A stretch of 64,000 nt of DNA from JACRCT01 sp036504155 (GTDB lineage: Bacteria > Myxococcota > Myxococcia > Myxococcales > UBA5297). A program made the position numbers and the translations under genes. A model generated the notes under the pieces. It was not told where the DNA came from. It did no database searches and saw only the letters and a list, made by a program, of their open reading frames with translations. The stretch lies in contig DASXVQ010000234.1 of the NCBI GenBank assembly GCA_036504155.1, positions 31,717 to 95,716 of the forward strand. The letters run 5' to 3'. Shown one piece after another: positions 7,398-16,938 of the stretch. Numbering within the stretch: position 1 is the first letter of the stretch; each line of letters starts with the position of its first letter.

Positions 7398-8153
7398 CTA
7401 CTTCTTTCCCTTGGTGGTCGGGGGAAGGATGTAGATCGGGTGGGTCTGCGTGTCCGGCTTGCTGGTCGGCGGCAGGATGTAGATCGGCTGGTCCTTCTGG
7501 TCGTTCTTGCGCGGCGCCATGATGTAGCAGGGCTGCGGCTTCTTCGCGACGTAGCCCGGGCCCGTCTCGCCGAAGAGGATCTCGTTGGCCTTCTCGCCGA
7601 GCTTCACGTCGGACAGCGCGGCCTTCAGGAACTTGGCCACGTCCGGGCGGATGTTGCGGCCTTCCTTGTCGGCGTGCGCGATGTCGCGGTTGAACAGCTT
7701 GGCCATCGTCGTCGCCTCGGCGATGGAGACGACGCCGTTCTTGGTGGCCTTGTTGATGACGGCCTGGTGCGCGTCGACGTTCGCCCACGGCGGAACGACC
7801 ATGTACTTGGCCACGATCGGGCCGGGGACGACCATGTACTTGGCGGCGATCGGCGGCTTGCCGCCACCGTTGTCCACCGGCGGCCGGACCACCATGTACT
7901 TGGCGGCGACGGGCGGCTTCTCGTCGATCGGCGGGCGGACCACCATGTACTTGGCGGCGACGGGAGGCTTGCCACCGCCGCCCGGCTTGGGCGGGTGGAC
8001 CATGTACTTCACGGTCATGGGCGGGCCGCCCTTCTGCGTCTTCTTCTCCGCGTTCACCAGCCGCAGGATCGAGTCCTGCTCGGAGCGGCTGAGCTCGCCC
8101 GAGGCCTTCGCACCCGAAGTCGGGACCTTGTTGCCCGTGATCTTGACCGTCAT
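7398..8153 (-). CDS. Multi-repeat KYMV protein, candidate multicore substrate of the radical SAM enzymes
   Basis: A 251-aa protein with no signal peptide. Residues 1-45 are a polar, leader-like helical segment (GELSRSEQDSILRLVNAEKK). Residues 47-122 hold five copies of K-Y-M-V followed by a Pro pair or Pro-Gly-Pro (tyrosines 50, 69, 86, 106, 117), separated by Gly/Pro linkers. Residues 123-195 form a helical domain (NGVVSIAEATTMAKLF...). The tail has three related motifs, CYIMAP (Y210) and PIYILPP twice (Y225, Y241). Fixed cores in disposable linkers, flanked by two SPASM radical SAM genes, are what a multicore RiPP-like precursor looks like. The start is supported by GGAGGA upstream, and the gene has a promoter-like element at 8225-8261. 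Modification is inferred, not shown. Confidence 0.85.
   Translation of the reverse strand: MTVKITGNKVPTSGAKASGELSRSEQDSILRLVNAEKKTQKGGPPMTVKYMVHPPKPGGGGKPPVAAKYMVVRPPIDEKPPVAAKYMVVRPPVDNGGGKPPIAAKYMVVPGPIVAKYMVVPPWANVDAHQAVINKATKNGVVSIAEATTMAKLFNRDIAHADKEGRNIRPDVAKFLKAALSDVKLGEKANEILFGETGPGYVAKKPQPCYIMAPRKNDQKDQPIYILPPTSKPDTQTHPIYILPPTTKGKK
7788..8015 (-). repeat. Tandem coding repeats encoding the five KYMV motifs
   Basis: Five units, spaced about 11-20 codons apart, encode K-Y-M-V within Pro/Gly linkers. Adjacent units at ~7890-7915 and ~7936-7965 are nearly identical at DNA level, suggesting recent unit duplication; the outer units have diverged in the linkers but keep the Lys-Tyr-Met-Val core. 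Spacing is irregular and the repeats are in frame, so this is not a CRISPR array. Confidence 0.8.
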
Positions 8154-8170
8154 GTTCCATCCTCCCTAGG

Positions 8171-8188
8171 GCGACCGCTTGAGGTCGC
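8171..8188 (-). promoter_or_regulatory. Hairpin upstream of the repeat-protein ribosome site
   Basis: A stem of GCGACC (8171-8176) / GGTCGC (8183-8188) with a 6-nt loop, in the 5' leader of the repeat protein and just before its GGAGGA. A second inverted repeat, ATGTAG (8211-8216) / CTACAT (8226-8231), overlaps the promoter-like element. The function is unknown. Confidence 0.35.
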
Positions 8189-8224
8189 AAATGGTTCTGT
8201 GCGAGCGCTGATGTAGAAGCTTGT

Positions 8225-8261
8225 CCTACATTATCTTTTGCTCCCCCTCTTGAGTTGCCTC
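8225..8261 (-). promoter_or_regulatory. Shared promoter-like element, copy 2 (before KYMV repeat gene)
   Basis: On the minus strand, GAGGCAACT-N20-AATGTAGG, the same two blocks and the same gap as at 5587-5623. It overlaps the last codons and stop of the upstream radical SAM gene, so it would start a separate transcript for the repeat protein, with a 5' leader of about 70 nt. The -10-like hexamer here is GATAAT. I found no further copy in the other gaps of the cluster. Confidence 0.65.
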
Positions 8262-9361
8262 GGCCGGGCTTTCCCCCGTCTCTTCGGGGACTTGGCCGCC
8301 CGGTCCTCGACCGCTCTCAGGCAGTACGGCGCCTGACCGGCCTGGCCGTGCACCGAGATCGAGCTGGCGCTGCAGCCGCCGCGGCAGACCTCGGCGACGG
8401 TGCAGGTGCGGCAGTCGCCGCGCAGCTTGGACTTCTTGAACTGGCGCGTGAAGGCGAAGGCCCCGGGCCGGTTCCAGATGCGCTCGAGGCCCTCCTCGAG
8501 GACGTTCCCCTCGATGAAGGCGTCGTCGATGATCGACAGGCAGGCCTTGACGTTGCCGTTGCTCTGGATGCCAGCGAGCCGCAGCCCGGCCTGGCAGCCC
8601 TGCCACGAGTCCTCGCCGCGCATCCCGGACTCGATGGAGGAGAGGTAGCCCAGGCAGTCGCCGGGGTAGACCTGCATCGGGGTGCCCTTCACCTTGCGCC
8701 GGAAGCGGCTGACGAAGGTGGCGACCTGGGCGTACTCGACCGGCGAAAGGTTCAGGTCCCCGTGCTCCCTGGCGCGGCCGAAGGGCGTGGTGATCTGGAT
8801 CTGCCAGCAGTACGGCTCGAGCTCGCGCAGGAGGATCTCGCCCAGCTCGGGCAGGGTGTGCAGGTTGGCGTGGCTGACGGTGGTGATGATCGCCGCGGGG
8901 ATGCCGGCCGCCTTCACCATCTTGGCGCCGCTCAGCGCCCGGTCGAACGAGCCCTTTAGGCAGCGGATGTCGTCGTGGACTTCGCGCGTGCCGTCGATGC
9001 TCACCGCCACGTGGAAGCCGCCGTCGGCGATCTTCGCCAGCTGCTTGACCACGCGGGCGTTGAGGGCCCAGCCGTTGGTGAGCAGGCCCACCTGGATGCC
9101 CGAGGCGAACAGCGCCTGGAGGATGTCCTGCCAGTCGGTGCGCAGCAGCGTCTCGCCGCCGGTGAGGACGACGCGCCCGATGCCCAGGTCGGCGAACTGG
9201 CGGCACAGGGCGAGGGCCTCGCGGCGGGACAGCTCCTGCTTGCGCGCGGCGCCGGCGGTCGAGCCGCAGTGACGGCAGCGCATGTTGCAGCGGAGCGTCG
9301 TCTCCCAACCGACGACCTCGGGCACGGCGAGCGGGGCGAGGGTGTTGCGCGGGGTAGGCAT
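8231..9361 (-). CDS. Radical SAM/SPASM peptide-modifying enzyme (first of cluster)
   Basis: A 376-aa protein, started at the ATG that gives MPTPRNTLAPLAVPEVVGWETTLRC; the longer frame upstream to 9691 has no support. The radical SAM site is C25-NMR-C29-RH-C32, with LTGGETLLR as the GGE motif and LLTNGWAL and VSIDG following. The SPASM region (from about residue 250) has GDCLGY, CQAGLRLAGIQSNGNVKAC, CRTCTVAEVCRGGCSASS and YC. A basic tail ends RPRQLKRGSKR. It resembles the enzyme at 59147-60244 around the first cluster (WE[TS]TLRCN[ML]RC.HCGS) more than its own neighbour at 6280-7308, so the two enzymes of this cluster probably do different reactions. Confidence 0.92.
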   Translation of the reverse strand: MPTPRNTLAPLAVPEVVGWETTLRCNMRCRHCGSTAGAARKQELSRREALALCRQFADLGIGRVVLTGGETLLRTDWQDILQALFASGIQVGLLTNGWALNARVVKQLAKIADGGFHVAVSIDGTREVHDDIRCLKGSFDRALSGAKMVKAAGIPAAIITTVSHANLHTLPELGEILLRELEPYCWQIQITTPFGRAREHGDLNLSPVEYAQVATFVSRFRRKVKGTPMQVYPGDCLGYLSSIESGMRGEDSWQGCQAGLRLAGIQSNGNVKACLSIIDDAFIEGNVLEEGLERIWNRPGAFAFTRQFKKSKLRGDCRTCTVAEVCRGGCSASSISVHGQAGQAPYCLRAVEDRAAKSPKRRGKARPRQLKRGSKR

Positions 9362-9551
9362 GAGGGCGGCAAGTCTGGCACGGGCGATGACTGGCGGACA
9401 ACTCGCGGAGGCGGCCTCGGAAGGTTCCCGCAACGGGGGAGTCTTGGGGATCTCACGACCGGGAAGTGCTTGAAAGCGCGCGTAGGGCTGCACACGTTCA
9501 CCGGGCTCATCGGTGTGCTGGCTGCTGACCAAGGGGGCGGGGGAGGGCGGG

Positions 9552-9899
9552 ATGGGGATCGGCAAGCTGATGCTCTGTCTGACGTTGGCCTTGCTGGCGG
9601 TCGGTGGGCTCGCCCGGTGGCAGAGCTCCCAGCGGGTGGCGAAGGCCTCCGAGCTGGTCGACCGCAGCCGGGAGGCCGCCCACGCCTTCACCGCCTCGCT
9701 CGACGGGGATCACAGCCAGGCGGAGGTCCTCTTGCTGGACGCGCGGCGCGCGGAGCTGCTCGGCGCGGCGCGTTGGCGGGCCGCGGGCTGGCTCTCCTGG
9801 GCCGTGGCCTTCGCCGCCCTGCTCGGCGCCTGGGTGGGGCGAAGCTTCGAGAAGCTCGGTGGCCAGCCGCTGGATGAAGCGGGCCGCGCGATGGGTTGA
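9552..9899 (+). CDS. Small membrane protein, two transmembrane segments
   Basis: A 115-aa protein with ATG at 9552 after GGGGGAGGGCGGG. Hydrophobic segments lie at about residues 5-21 (LMLCLTLALLAVGGLA) and 80-97 (AGWLSWAVAFAALLGAWVG), with a charged helical stretch between them (VAKASELVDRSREAAHAF...). This hairpin topology is common in small envelope proteins of unknown role. It is divergent from the radical SAM gene and ~100 bp before aspS. The 190-bp gap to the radical SAM gene shows no recognisable feature. Confidence 0.65.
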   Translation: MGIGKLMLCLTLALLAVGGLARWQSSQRVAKASELVDRSREAAHAFTASLDGDHSQAEVLLLDARRAELLGAARWRAAGWLSWAVAFAALLGAWVGRSFEKLGGQPLDEAGRAMG

Positions 9900-9945
9900 C
9901 CCTCCAAGGCCTCCCCCGTAAGGTTCGCCCGGATCGCCCCCCTCC

Positions 9946-9971
9946 GCTCCTCCCCGGGACAAGGGAGGAGC
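9946..9971 (+). promoter_or_regulatory. Stem-loop in the aspS leader
   Basis: A perfect 9-bp stem, GCTCCTCCC (9946-9954) / GGGAGGAGC (9963-9971), with an 8-nt loop, 28 bp before the aspS start. No T-run follows, so it is a poor terminator for the membrane-protein gene. I see no T-box sequence. It could be a leader structure; the role is unknown. Confidence 0.35.
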
Positions 9972-9999
9972 AGGTCGCGGGCGCGGAGGCCTCACACCC

Positions 10000-11807
<1,808 letters not shown>

Positions 11808-11808
<1 letters not shown>

Positions 11809-12677
11809 TGCGCAAGCGGCTCAAGGTCGACGTCCGGCCGCAGAAGGGCGGCCCGCTGATCGGCTGGCTCGGCCAGCGGATCAGCGGGGCCCGCGAGCTC
11901 GCCAGCCGGCGCTTCGCGGTGGACCGCTACTACGACCTGGCCATCGACCCCGAGGCCGCCGCCGACCCCGCCGGCGCCTTCCGCGCCCACGTCAACCGCC
12001 CCGGCCGCGGCCTGGAGCAGCACGCCCCCGAGGCGCAGGCGCGGCTGAAGATGCTGCTGGGCCACTACCACCCGTCCCAGTCGCTCAGCTCGCCGGACGC
12101 CCTGGTCTTCAACGTCTTCAGCCCCTTCGGCCGCCCCCGCGTCAGCCGCCGCTGGCTCAACGAGGTCCTCGCCGCCGCCTTCGGCCCCCAGGACTACCCC
12201 GCCGACTGGATCGTGCGGATGTGGTACCGCGAGGAGGTCGAGGTCCAGGGCCTGGCCGCCACCATCGAGGTCGAGGAGGCCTGCTCGCTGGTGGCCTCCG
12301 GCGGCTGGAAGTTCCTGGTCGCCGCCGCCTGGCAGGAGGACCTCCCCGACGGCGTCGCCGACACCGTCACCCTCTCCGCCGAGCCGCTGCGCCAGAGCGT
12401 GCCCGAGAAGAGCGGGCTGCTGGTCATCGTGCCCTCGCCCGCGCACTACCCGCCGGCGCACGACGCCTCCTCGGTCTTCCGCCGCTACTTCATGCCCCAG
12501 CACGACGGCTACCTGCTCACCCCCGCCGCCACGTCGCTGCCCTGCCGCATCCGGGTGGTCACCTGGGAGTCCCTGGGCGAGCGGGCGGACGTGCACCCCC
12601 ACGGCGTCGAGCTGCGCGCCTACGTCGGCTGGCGCGTCGCGCTGGTCGAGGGCGCGCAGGCCGAACCGGCTCCGTGA
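11808..12677 (+). CDS. Unknown protein coupled to aspS
   Basis: A 289-aa protein whose ATG overlaps the aspS stop by one base (TGATG at 11806-11810). It is basic at the N-terminus (MRKRLKVDVRPQKGG), with no signal peptide or membrane span. It is rich in Trp/Tyr/Pro, with a mixed fold (e.g. LVFNVFSPFGRPRVSRRWLNEVLAAAFGP, GYLLTPAATSLPCRIRVVTWE, and a C-terminal VELRAYVGWRVALVEG). I recognise no family. Coupling to aspS suggests a housekeeping role but does not define one. Confidence 0.8.
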
Positions 12678-12698
12678 CCTCCGCCGCTCTGCGCTAGG

Positions 12699-14642
12699 AT
12701 GGCGGGACCGATGGGCTCCGAGATTCTGCGCACCCGTCTCTTCCGCACGGCAGCCCTCGTCGGCGCCCTGGCGGCCTGCACCGTGCCCGCCCCGGTCCTC
12801 GAGGATCGCGCGTGCGACGGCACCCACCCCTGCAAACCCGAGTACTCCTGCGTGCTGGGCCGCTGCGTCGTCGACGGCCAGGGCGACGGCGGGACCGGCG
12901 CGCCCGATGGAGGCGCCGAGGCCTGTACCGGCACGGGGACCCGCCCGTGCGGCTCGAGCGTGGGCGAGTGCAAGCCCGGCACCCAGACCTGCCTGGCCAG
13001 CGGCCTTTGGGGGCCCTGCACCGGCGGGAACGGGCCGGGCACGGAGATCTGCGACGGCAAGGACAACGACTGCAACGGCGAGACGGACGAGGAGCAGAAC
13101 CTCAAGAGCACGCCGTGCGAGCTGCAGAAGGGCGTCTGCGCGGGCAGCCACAAGGACTGCTTCGGAGGCGTGGAAGACCCCTGCGACGCGCTCACCTACT
13201 CGAACGACTACGAACCAGGCACCGAGACCAGCTGCGACGGGCTCGACAACGACTGTGACGGGAAGACCGACGAGGGCCTGGACAACGACGGCGACGGCTG
13301 GGGCGTCGACGTCACCTGCGTCAATGGCAGCGGCGACTGCGACGACTGGAACCCCACCGTGAGCCCGGTCGCCGACGAGCTGTGCAACGGCCGCGACGAC
13401 GACTGCAACGGCAAGACGGACGACGGCGGCGGCAGGATCTGCGTGATGTTGGAGACCGGGCTGGTCTGCGACGAAGCGGACGCCGGAACGGTCCTGGGGG
13501 TCGAGACCTGCAACGCGCTCTGCTCTGCCTGGGAGTGCAAGCCCCCCGCGGAAGTCTGCAACGGCGTGGACGACGACCAAGACGGCTCTCCCGATGAGGA
13601 CCTGGCGGGGGCCTGGGCGCGCCTCGACTTGGCGGGCGCCAAGCCGGACTCGCCGCGGGTGGCGGGCTTCCCCGGCATGGGCTTCATCGCCGCCTGGCGG
13701 GCCGTGGGTGCCGCCGGCGAGGTGAAGGTCAGCCGGATGCTCTCCCCCGAACTCAAGGCCGAAGCGCCCGTGCCGGCGGCCTCCGGGGCCATCGGCGCCG
13801 TGGCCGTCACCGCCAGCCACCTCTTCTGGCTGCAGGCGTCCGGGGTCGGGGCGAAGGCGCTCCACCGAGGGCTGCCGGCAGGCTCGGCCGTGGCTGCCGC
13901 CGCCACCTCCTCGGCGCCAGCCCACCTGGCCGCCCTGGACTGGGACCCGGCGGCAGGGAAGTCGATGGTGGCGGTCGCGGCGGGGGCGAACGTGAAGGTG
14001 GTCACCCTGACCGGACGCACCCCCCTCGTGCGCAGCTCCGACACGCTTGGCGCGGATGCCGGCCCCACGGGAGGCCTCGCCCTGGCCCGCCTCGGCGCCA
14101 TCGACGCGCTGCTGGTCTTCCAGGCACAGACCGCGTTGAAAGCGGTGATCGTCGGGCCCGGGGTCTCCGACTGGGGGACGGCCTACGCCTGGTCTCCATC
14201 GTCCGGGCTCTCGAGCGCCGACAGCCCCGCCGGAGCCGGGGGCGCCGTCGCCTTCCACGGCAGGGATGGCGCCAAGCACGTCATCGCCGTCGGCCGCGCG
14301 CTCGACCACCAGCTCGCCGCGGGCGAGTGGGCCACGGTCTCGATGGGCACCGACCCCACCAGCCAGCCGGCGCTCGCCGCGCTCAGCGACACCGAGTATC
14401 TGGTGGCGTGGATCGAGGCGCCCGCGACCGGCACCCTCGTGAACACCAAGCGCATCCGCTGGAATGGCGCGGCCTGGTCCACGCCTTCGTCGGCGACCGG
14501 GCTCAAGAACAAGGACGACGACGCCGCGGCGGTCCTTGCCGCCTCCGCGGGGACCGACGGCGTGCGCTACCTGGTCCTCTTCCACACGCTGGGCACCACG
14601 GACGACCTGGTGGCCCGCACCAACTGCCCCGCGGGGCTCTGA
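12699..14642 (+). CDS. Lipoprotein with MopE-type CDGxDNDCDG motifs
   Basis: A 647-aa protein. The signal ends in a lipobox (VGALAAC). Residues ~70-300 carry Cys-rich segments with four copies of the putative metal-binding motif C-[DN]-G-x-D-[ND]-D-C-[DN]-G-x-x-D-[ED]: CDGKDNDCNGETDEE, CDGLDNDCDGKTDEG, CNGRDDDCNGKTDDG and a degenerate CNGVDDDQDGSPDED. The family is named after the MopE copper-binding protein. The C-terminal half (~310-647) is a beta-propeller-like region without cysteines until the last residues. This is a typical myxobacterial surface lipoprotein. A second ATG 12 bp downstream (12711) would also give a good signal peptide. Confidence 0.85.
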   Translation: MAGPMGSEILRTRLFRTAALVGALAACTVPAPVLEDRACDGTHPCKPEYSCVLGRCVVDGQGDGGTGAPDGGAEACTGTGTRPCGSSVGECKPGTQTCLASGLWGPCTGGNGPGTEICDGKDNDCNGETDEEQNLKSTPCELQKGVCAGSHKDCFGGVEDPCDALTYSNDYEPGTETSCDGLDNDCDGKTDEGLDNDGDGWGVDVTCVNGSGDCDDWNPTVSPVADELCNGRDDDCNGKTDDGGGRICVMLETGLVCDEADAGTVLGVETCNALCSAWECKPPAEVCNGVDDDQDGSPDEDLAGAWARLDLAGAKPDSPRVAGFPGMGFIAAWRAVGAAGEVKVSRMLSPELKAEAPVPAASGAIGAVAVTASHLFWLQASGVGAKALHRGLPAGSAVAAAATSSAPAHLAALDWDPAAGKSMVAVAAGANVKVVTLTGRTPLVRSSDTLGADAGPTGGLALARLGAIDALLVFQAQTALKAVIVGPGVSDWGTAYAWSPSSGLSSADSPAGAGGAVAFHGRDGAKHVIAVGRALDHQLAAGEWATVSMGTDPTSQPALAALSDTEYLVAWIEAPATGTLVNTKRIRWNGAAWSTPSSATGLKNKDDDAAAVLAASAGTDGVRYLVLFHTLGTTDDLVARTNCPAGL

Positions 14643-14689
14643 TTCGACCGGGGCGCCGCCCGGCCGGGGGCCGCCTCGAGGAAGCCAAC

Positions 14690-16708
14690 ATGCGCCACGT
14701 CGCTCTGCTCATCGTCCTGGCGTCCCTCGCCTTTCTCCCGGCCTGCCCCGATACCGAGCGCGTCAATGCCATCACGCCCCAGATCGAGCTGGGGCAGGCG
14801 GCCCTGCCCTTCGGCACGGTGGCCGTCGGCACCGGCGCGGACCTGGGCCTGACCATCGCCGCCCGCTCGCGCAGCGCGGTCAGCCTGGTGTCCCTGACCT
14901 TCGTCGACGCTTCGGGCAAGCCGGGGAGCGCGGCGGCGTTCTCCCTGCCCGAGCCCTTGGACTCGGTGCAGGGCGACAGCGAGGAGACCCTCCTGGTGCG
15001 CTTCTCGCCGCCCCAGGCCGGCGACTTCGCGGCGACGCTGCGCATCGAGAGCGACGATCCCGATCCCGAGGACGCGGTGAAGGAGGTCGCGCTCACCGGC
15101 CGCGGCGCGGTCCCGGTCCTCGTCATCGAGCCCTCCTGCAAGGCGCCCTGCGAGCTCTTCACGGTCGTCGCCGACCCGCCGGCGGTGAACTTCGGCCCCC
15201 GGCCGGCGCTGCACACCGACAGCGGCGGCCGGGTGATCAACGAGCCGGTCTGGCCGACCCTGACCTTCGCCAACGAGGGGGAGGTCCCGCTCTCCTTCGC
15301 CAAGGCCGCCTTCGCGGGCTCGCCGGGCTTCCGCACCAAGCCGGCGCTGGACCTCGAGGGGATGGCGCTGGGGCCCGGCGAGCGGCGCTCCTACCGGCTG
15401 GTGTTCGATCCCCAGGACGAGGCGGCCACGCCCTACGTGGCGGACCTGGTCGCCGAGACCGACGACCCCACCTGGCGCAGGGCCAAGGTGCACCTGCAGG
15501 GCACGCTCGCCCCCAACCGGCCGCCGGACGTCTGCGCCGGCATCGTCGAGGTGCTGCAGCCCGACGGCTCGACCGACATGCCCAAGGACGGCGCGACCAG
15601 CCAGACGGCGTGGGGCGGGAAGATCGCGGTCGAGCCCAGCGACCACTCGCTGGTGAAGCTGTCGGCCTTCTCCGACCACTTCGAGGCGGGGCTGCACCCC
15701 AACGAGGCCTCGCTGGGCGACTACGCGCTGTGCACCCGCGACTACGAGGACGGCCGCGAGCCGCTGCTGTGGCAGTGGACGCTGCGCGAGAAGCCGCTGC
15801 ACTCGGTGGCCACGCTCTCCGGGTACACCGGGCCCGAGGTGAGCCTGCAGCCGGAGGCCTACGGCAAGTACACGCTGGGCCTGTCGGTGACCGACCCCGA
15901 CGGCGCGACCACCAGCACCGAGCTCGCCTTCACCGCGCTGCCGGCGCGCGACATCGCCGCCGAGCTGACCTGGGACGTCCCCGGGGTCGACCTCGACCTG
16001 CACCTGGTCAAGCCCGGGGCCTGCGGCGGCCAGCCCACCTGCTTCTTCAGCCGCCTGGGCGACGCCAGCGCCTACACGCTGCTCAAGTCGGGCGGGGTGC
16101 TGGACTGGGGCGAGCAGGGCAAGCCCTGGGACGACCCGCGCGTCGACACCCGCGACTCGGGCGACAAGGGGCTGGTGGAGAGCGTCAGCCTGAGCCGCCC
16201 GGAGAGCGACCCGTCCTGCGTCGACGCGCCGTGCCCCTACGACCTGTACGTGCACTTCATGCGCGACTCGCGCCTCACCTCCACCACCGCGCCGGCCTGC
16301 CCCGGAAAGCCCTGCAAGGAGGGAGAGACCTGCGGCTGCCAGGGCGGCAACGTGTGCGTCGCCGGCCGCTGCGTCTCCAAGGTGGCGGCGCAGGTGCGGC
16401 TCTTCGTCCAGCCGACCGCCAGCCGGCCCAACCCCATCCTCAGCCTGCCGCTGTCGGCCGAGACGATCAGCCTGGCCGGCCCGTGCTACGCGTGGCGCGT
16501 GGCCACCGTCACCTGGCCCAGCAAGAAGGACGTGCAGTCCAACCCGAACGCGCAGGTCACGGTCGGCGCGGTGGGGACCGCGGGGGCGCGGCAGTTCGTC
16601 TACTTCGGCCGGCTCCCGGCGGACTCCTTCTCCTGCCAGGCCAACACGCCGGCGAACACCCCGGAAGCGGACGTGACGTATCTGGCTGGGCAGCCGCCCG
16701 GCTACTAG
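14690..16708 (+). CDS. Choice-of-anchor-D-type lipoprotein, paralogue 1
   Basis: A 672-aa protein beginning MRHVALLIVLASLAFLPAC (lipobox LPAC). Its N-terminal half carries two beta-sandwich modules with the pattern 'p..l.FG.v.vG..a...l.i...s...l.i.....' and LRIESDDPDPEDAVKEVALTGRG, typical of ASH/choice-of-anchor-D repeats. A PKD-like stretch (YGKYTLGLSVTDPDG) and a C-terminal domain with paired cysteines (CPGKPCKEGETCGCQGGNVCVAGRC) follow. It aligns almost end to end with the next gene, indicating tandem duplication. The ribosome site is GAGGAAG. The role at the cell surface is unknown. Confidence 0.83.
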   Translation: MRHVALLIVLASLAFLPACPDTERVNAITPQIELGQAALPFGTVAVGTGADLGLTIAARSRSAVSLVSLTFVDASGKPGSAAAFSLPEPLDSVQGDSEETLLVRFSPPQAGDFAATLRIESDDPDPEDAVKEVALTGRGAVPVLVIEPSCKAPCELFTVVADPPAVNFGPRPALHTDSGGRVINEPVWPTLTFANEGEVPLSFAKAAFAGSPGFRTKPALDLEGMALGPGERRSYRLVFDPQDEAATPYVADLVAETDDPTWRRAKVHLQGTLAPNRPPDVCAGIVEVLQPDGSTDMPKDGATSQTAWGGKIAVEPSDHSLVKLSAFSDHFEAGLHPNEASLGDYALCTRDYEDGREPLLWQWTLREKPLHSVATLSGYTGPEVSLQPEAYGKYTLGLSVTDPDGATTSTELAFTALPARDIAAELTWDVPGVDLDLHLVKPGACGGQPTCFFSRLGDASAYTLLKSGGVLDWGEQGKPWDDPRVDTRDSGDKGLVESVSLSRPESDPSCVDAPCPYDLYVHFMRDSRLTSTTAPACPGKPCKEGETCGCQGGNVCVAGRCVSKVAAQVRLFVQPTASRPNPILSLPLSAETISLAGPCYAWRVATVTWPSKKDVQSNPNAQVTVGAVGTAGARQFVYFGRLPADSFSCQANTPANTPEADVTYLAGQPPGY

Positions 16709-16938
16709 CCAGGCCCGATGGCGCATCCCCGGTACCACGGACCCCTATAGAGGATGCGGGCCGTCCCAATAATCCCCAGGAACTGCGGCCGCTTGCCGCC
16801 GGGATCGGACGGGGCTCCGAAGAGCCCAGGAAATCAAGGTGGTTGGACGACCCCCTTCGGTCGGGTCCCGGACGCCTGGGAGAGCCCCCGACCGGTATAT
16901 CCTGGCGGAGCATTTCGACTCGCTCGCAAGGGGGAACC

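Noticed and set aside
7788..8015. Regular repeats resembling a CRISPR array
   Set aside because: Repeat spacing is irregular, units stay in frame, the translated core K-Y-M-V is conserved and linkers are Pro/Gly; no cas genes nearby.
8231..9691. Longer 486-aa start for the first radical SAM enzyme
   Set aside because: The extra 110 residues are low-complexity, overlap the divergent membrane-protein gene, and the ATG at 9361 begins right before the conserved core.
9900..9999. T-box or other tRNA-sensing riboswitch before aspS
   Set aside because: Only one stem-loop is visible, with no T-box consensus and no terminator/antiterminator pair; the gap is too short.
16709..16938. tRNA or small RNA in the gap between the tandem lipoproteins
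   Set aside because: There is a stem-loop but no cloverleaf, no GTTCRA T-loop sequence and no terminator.
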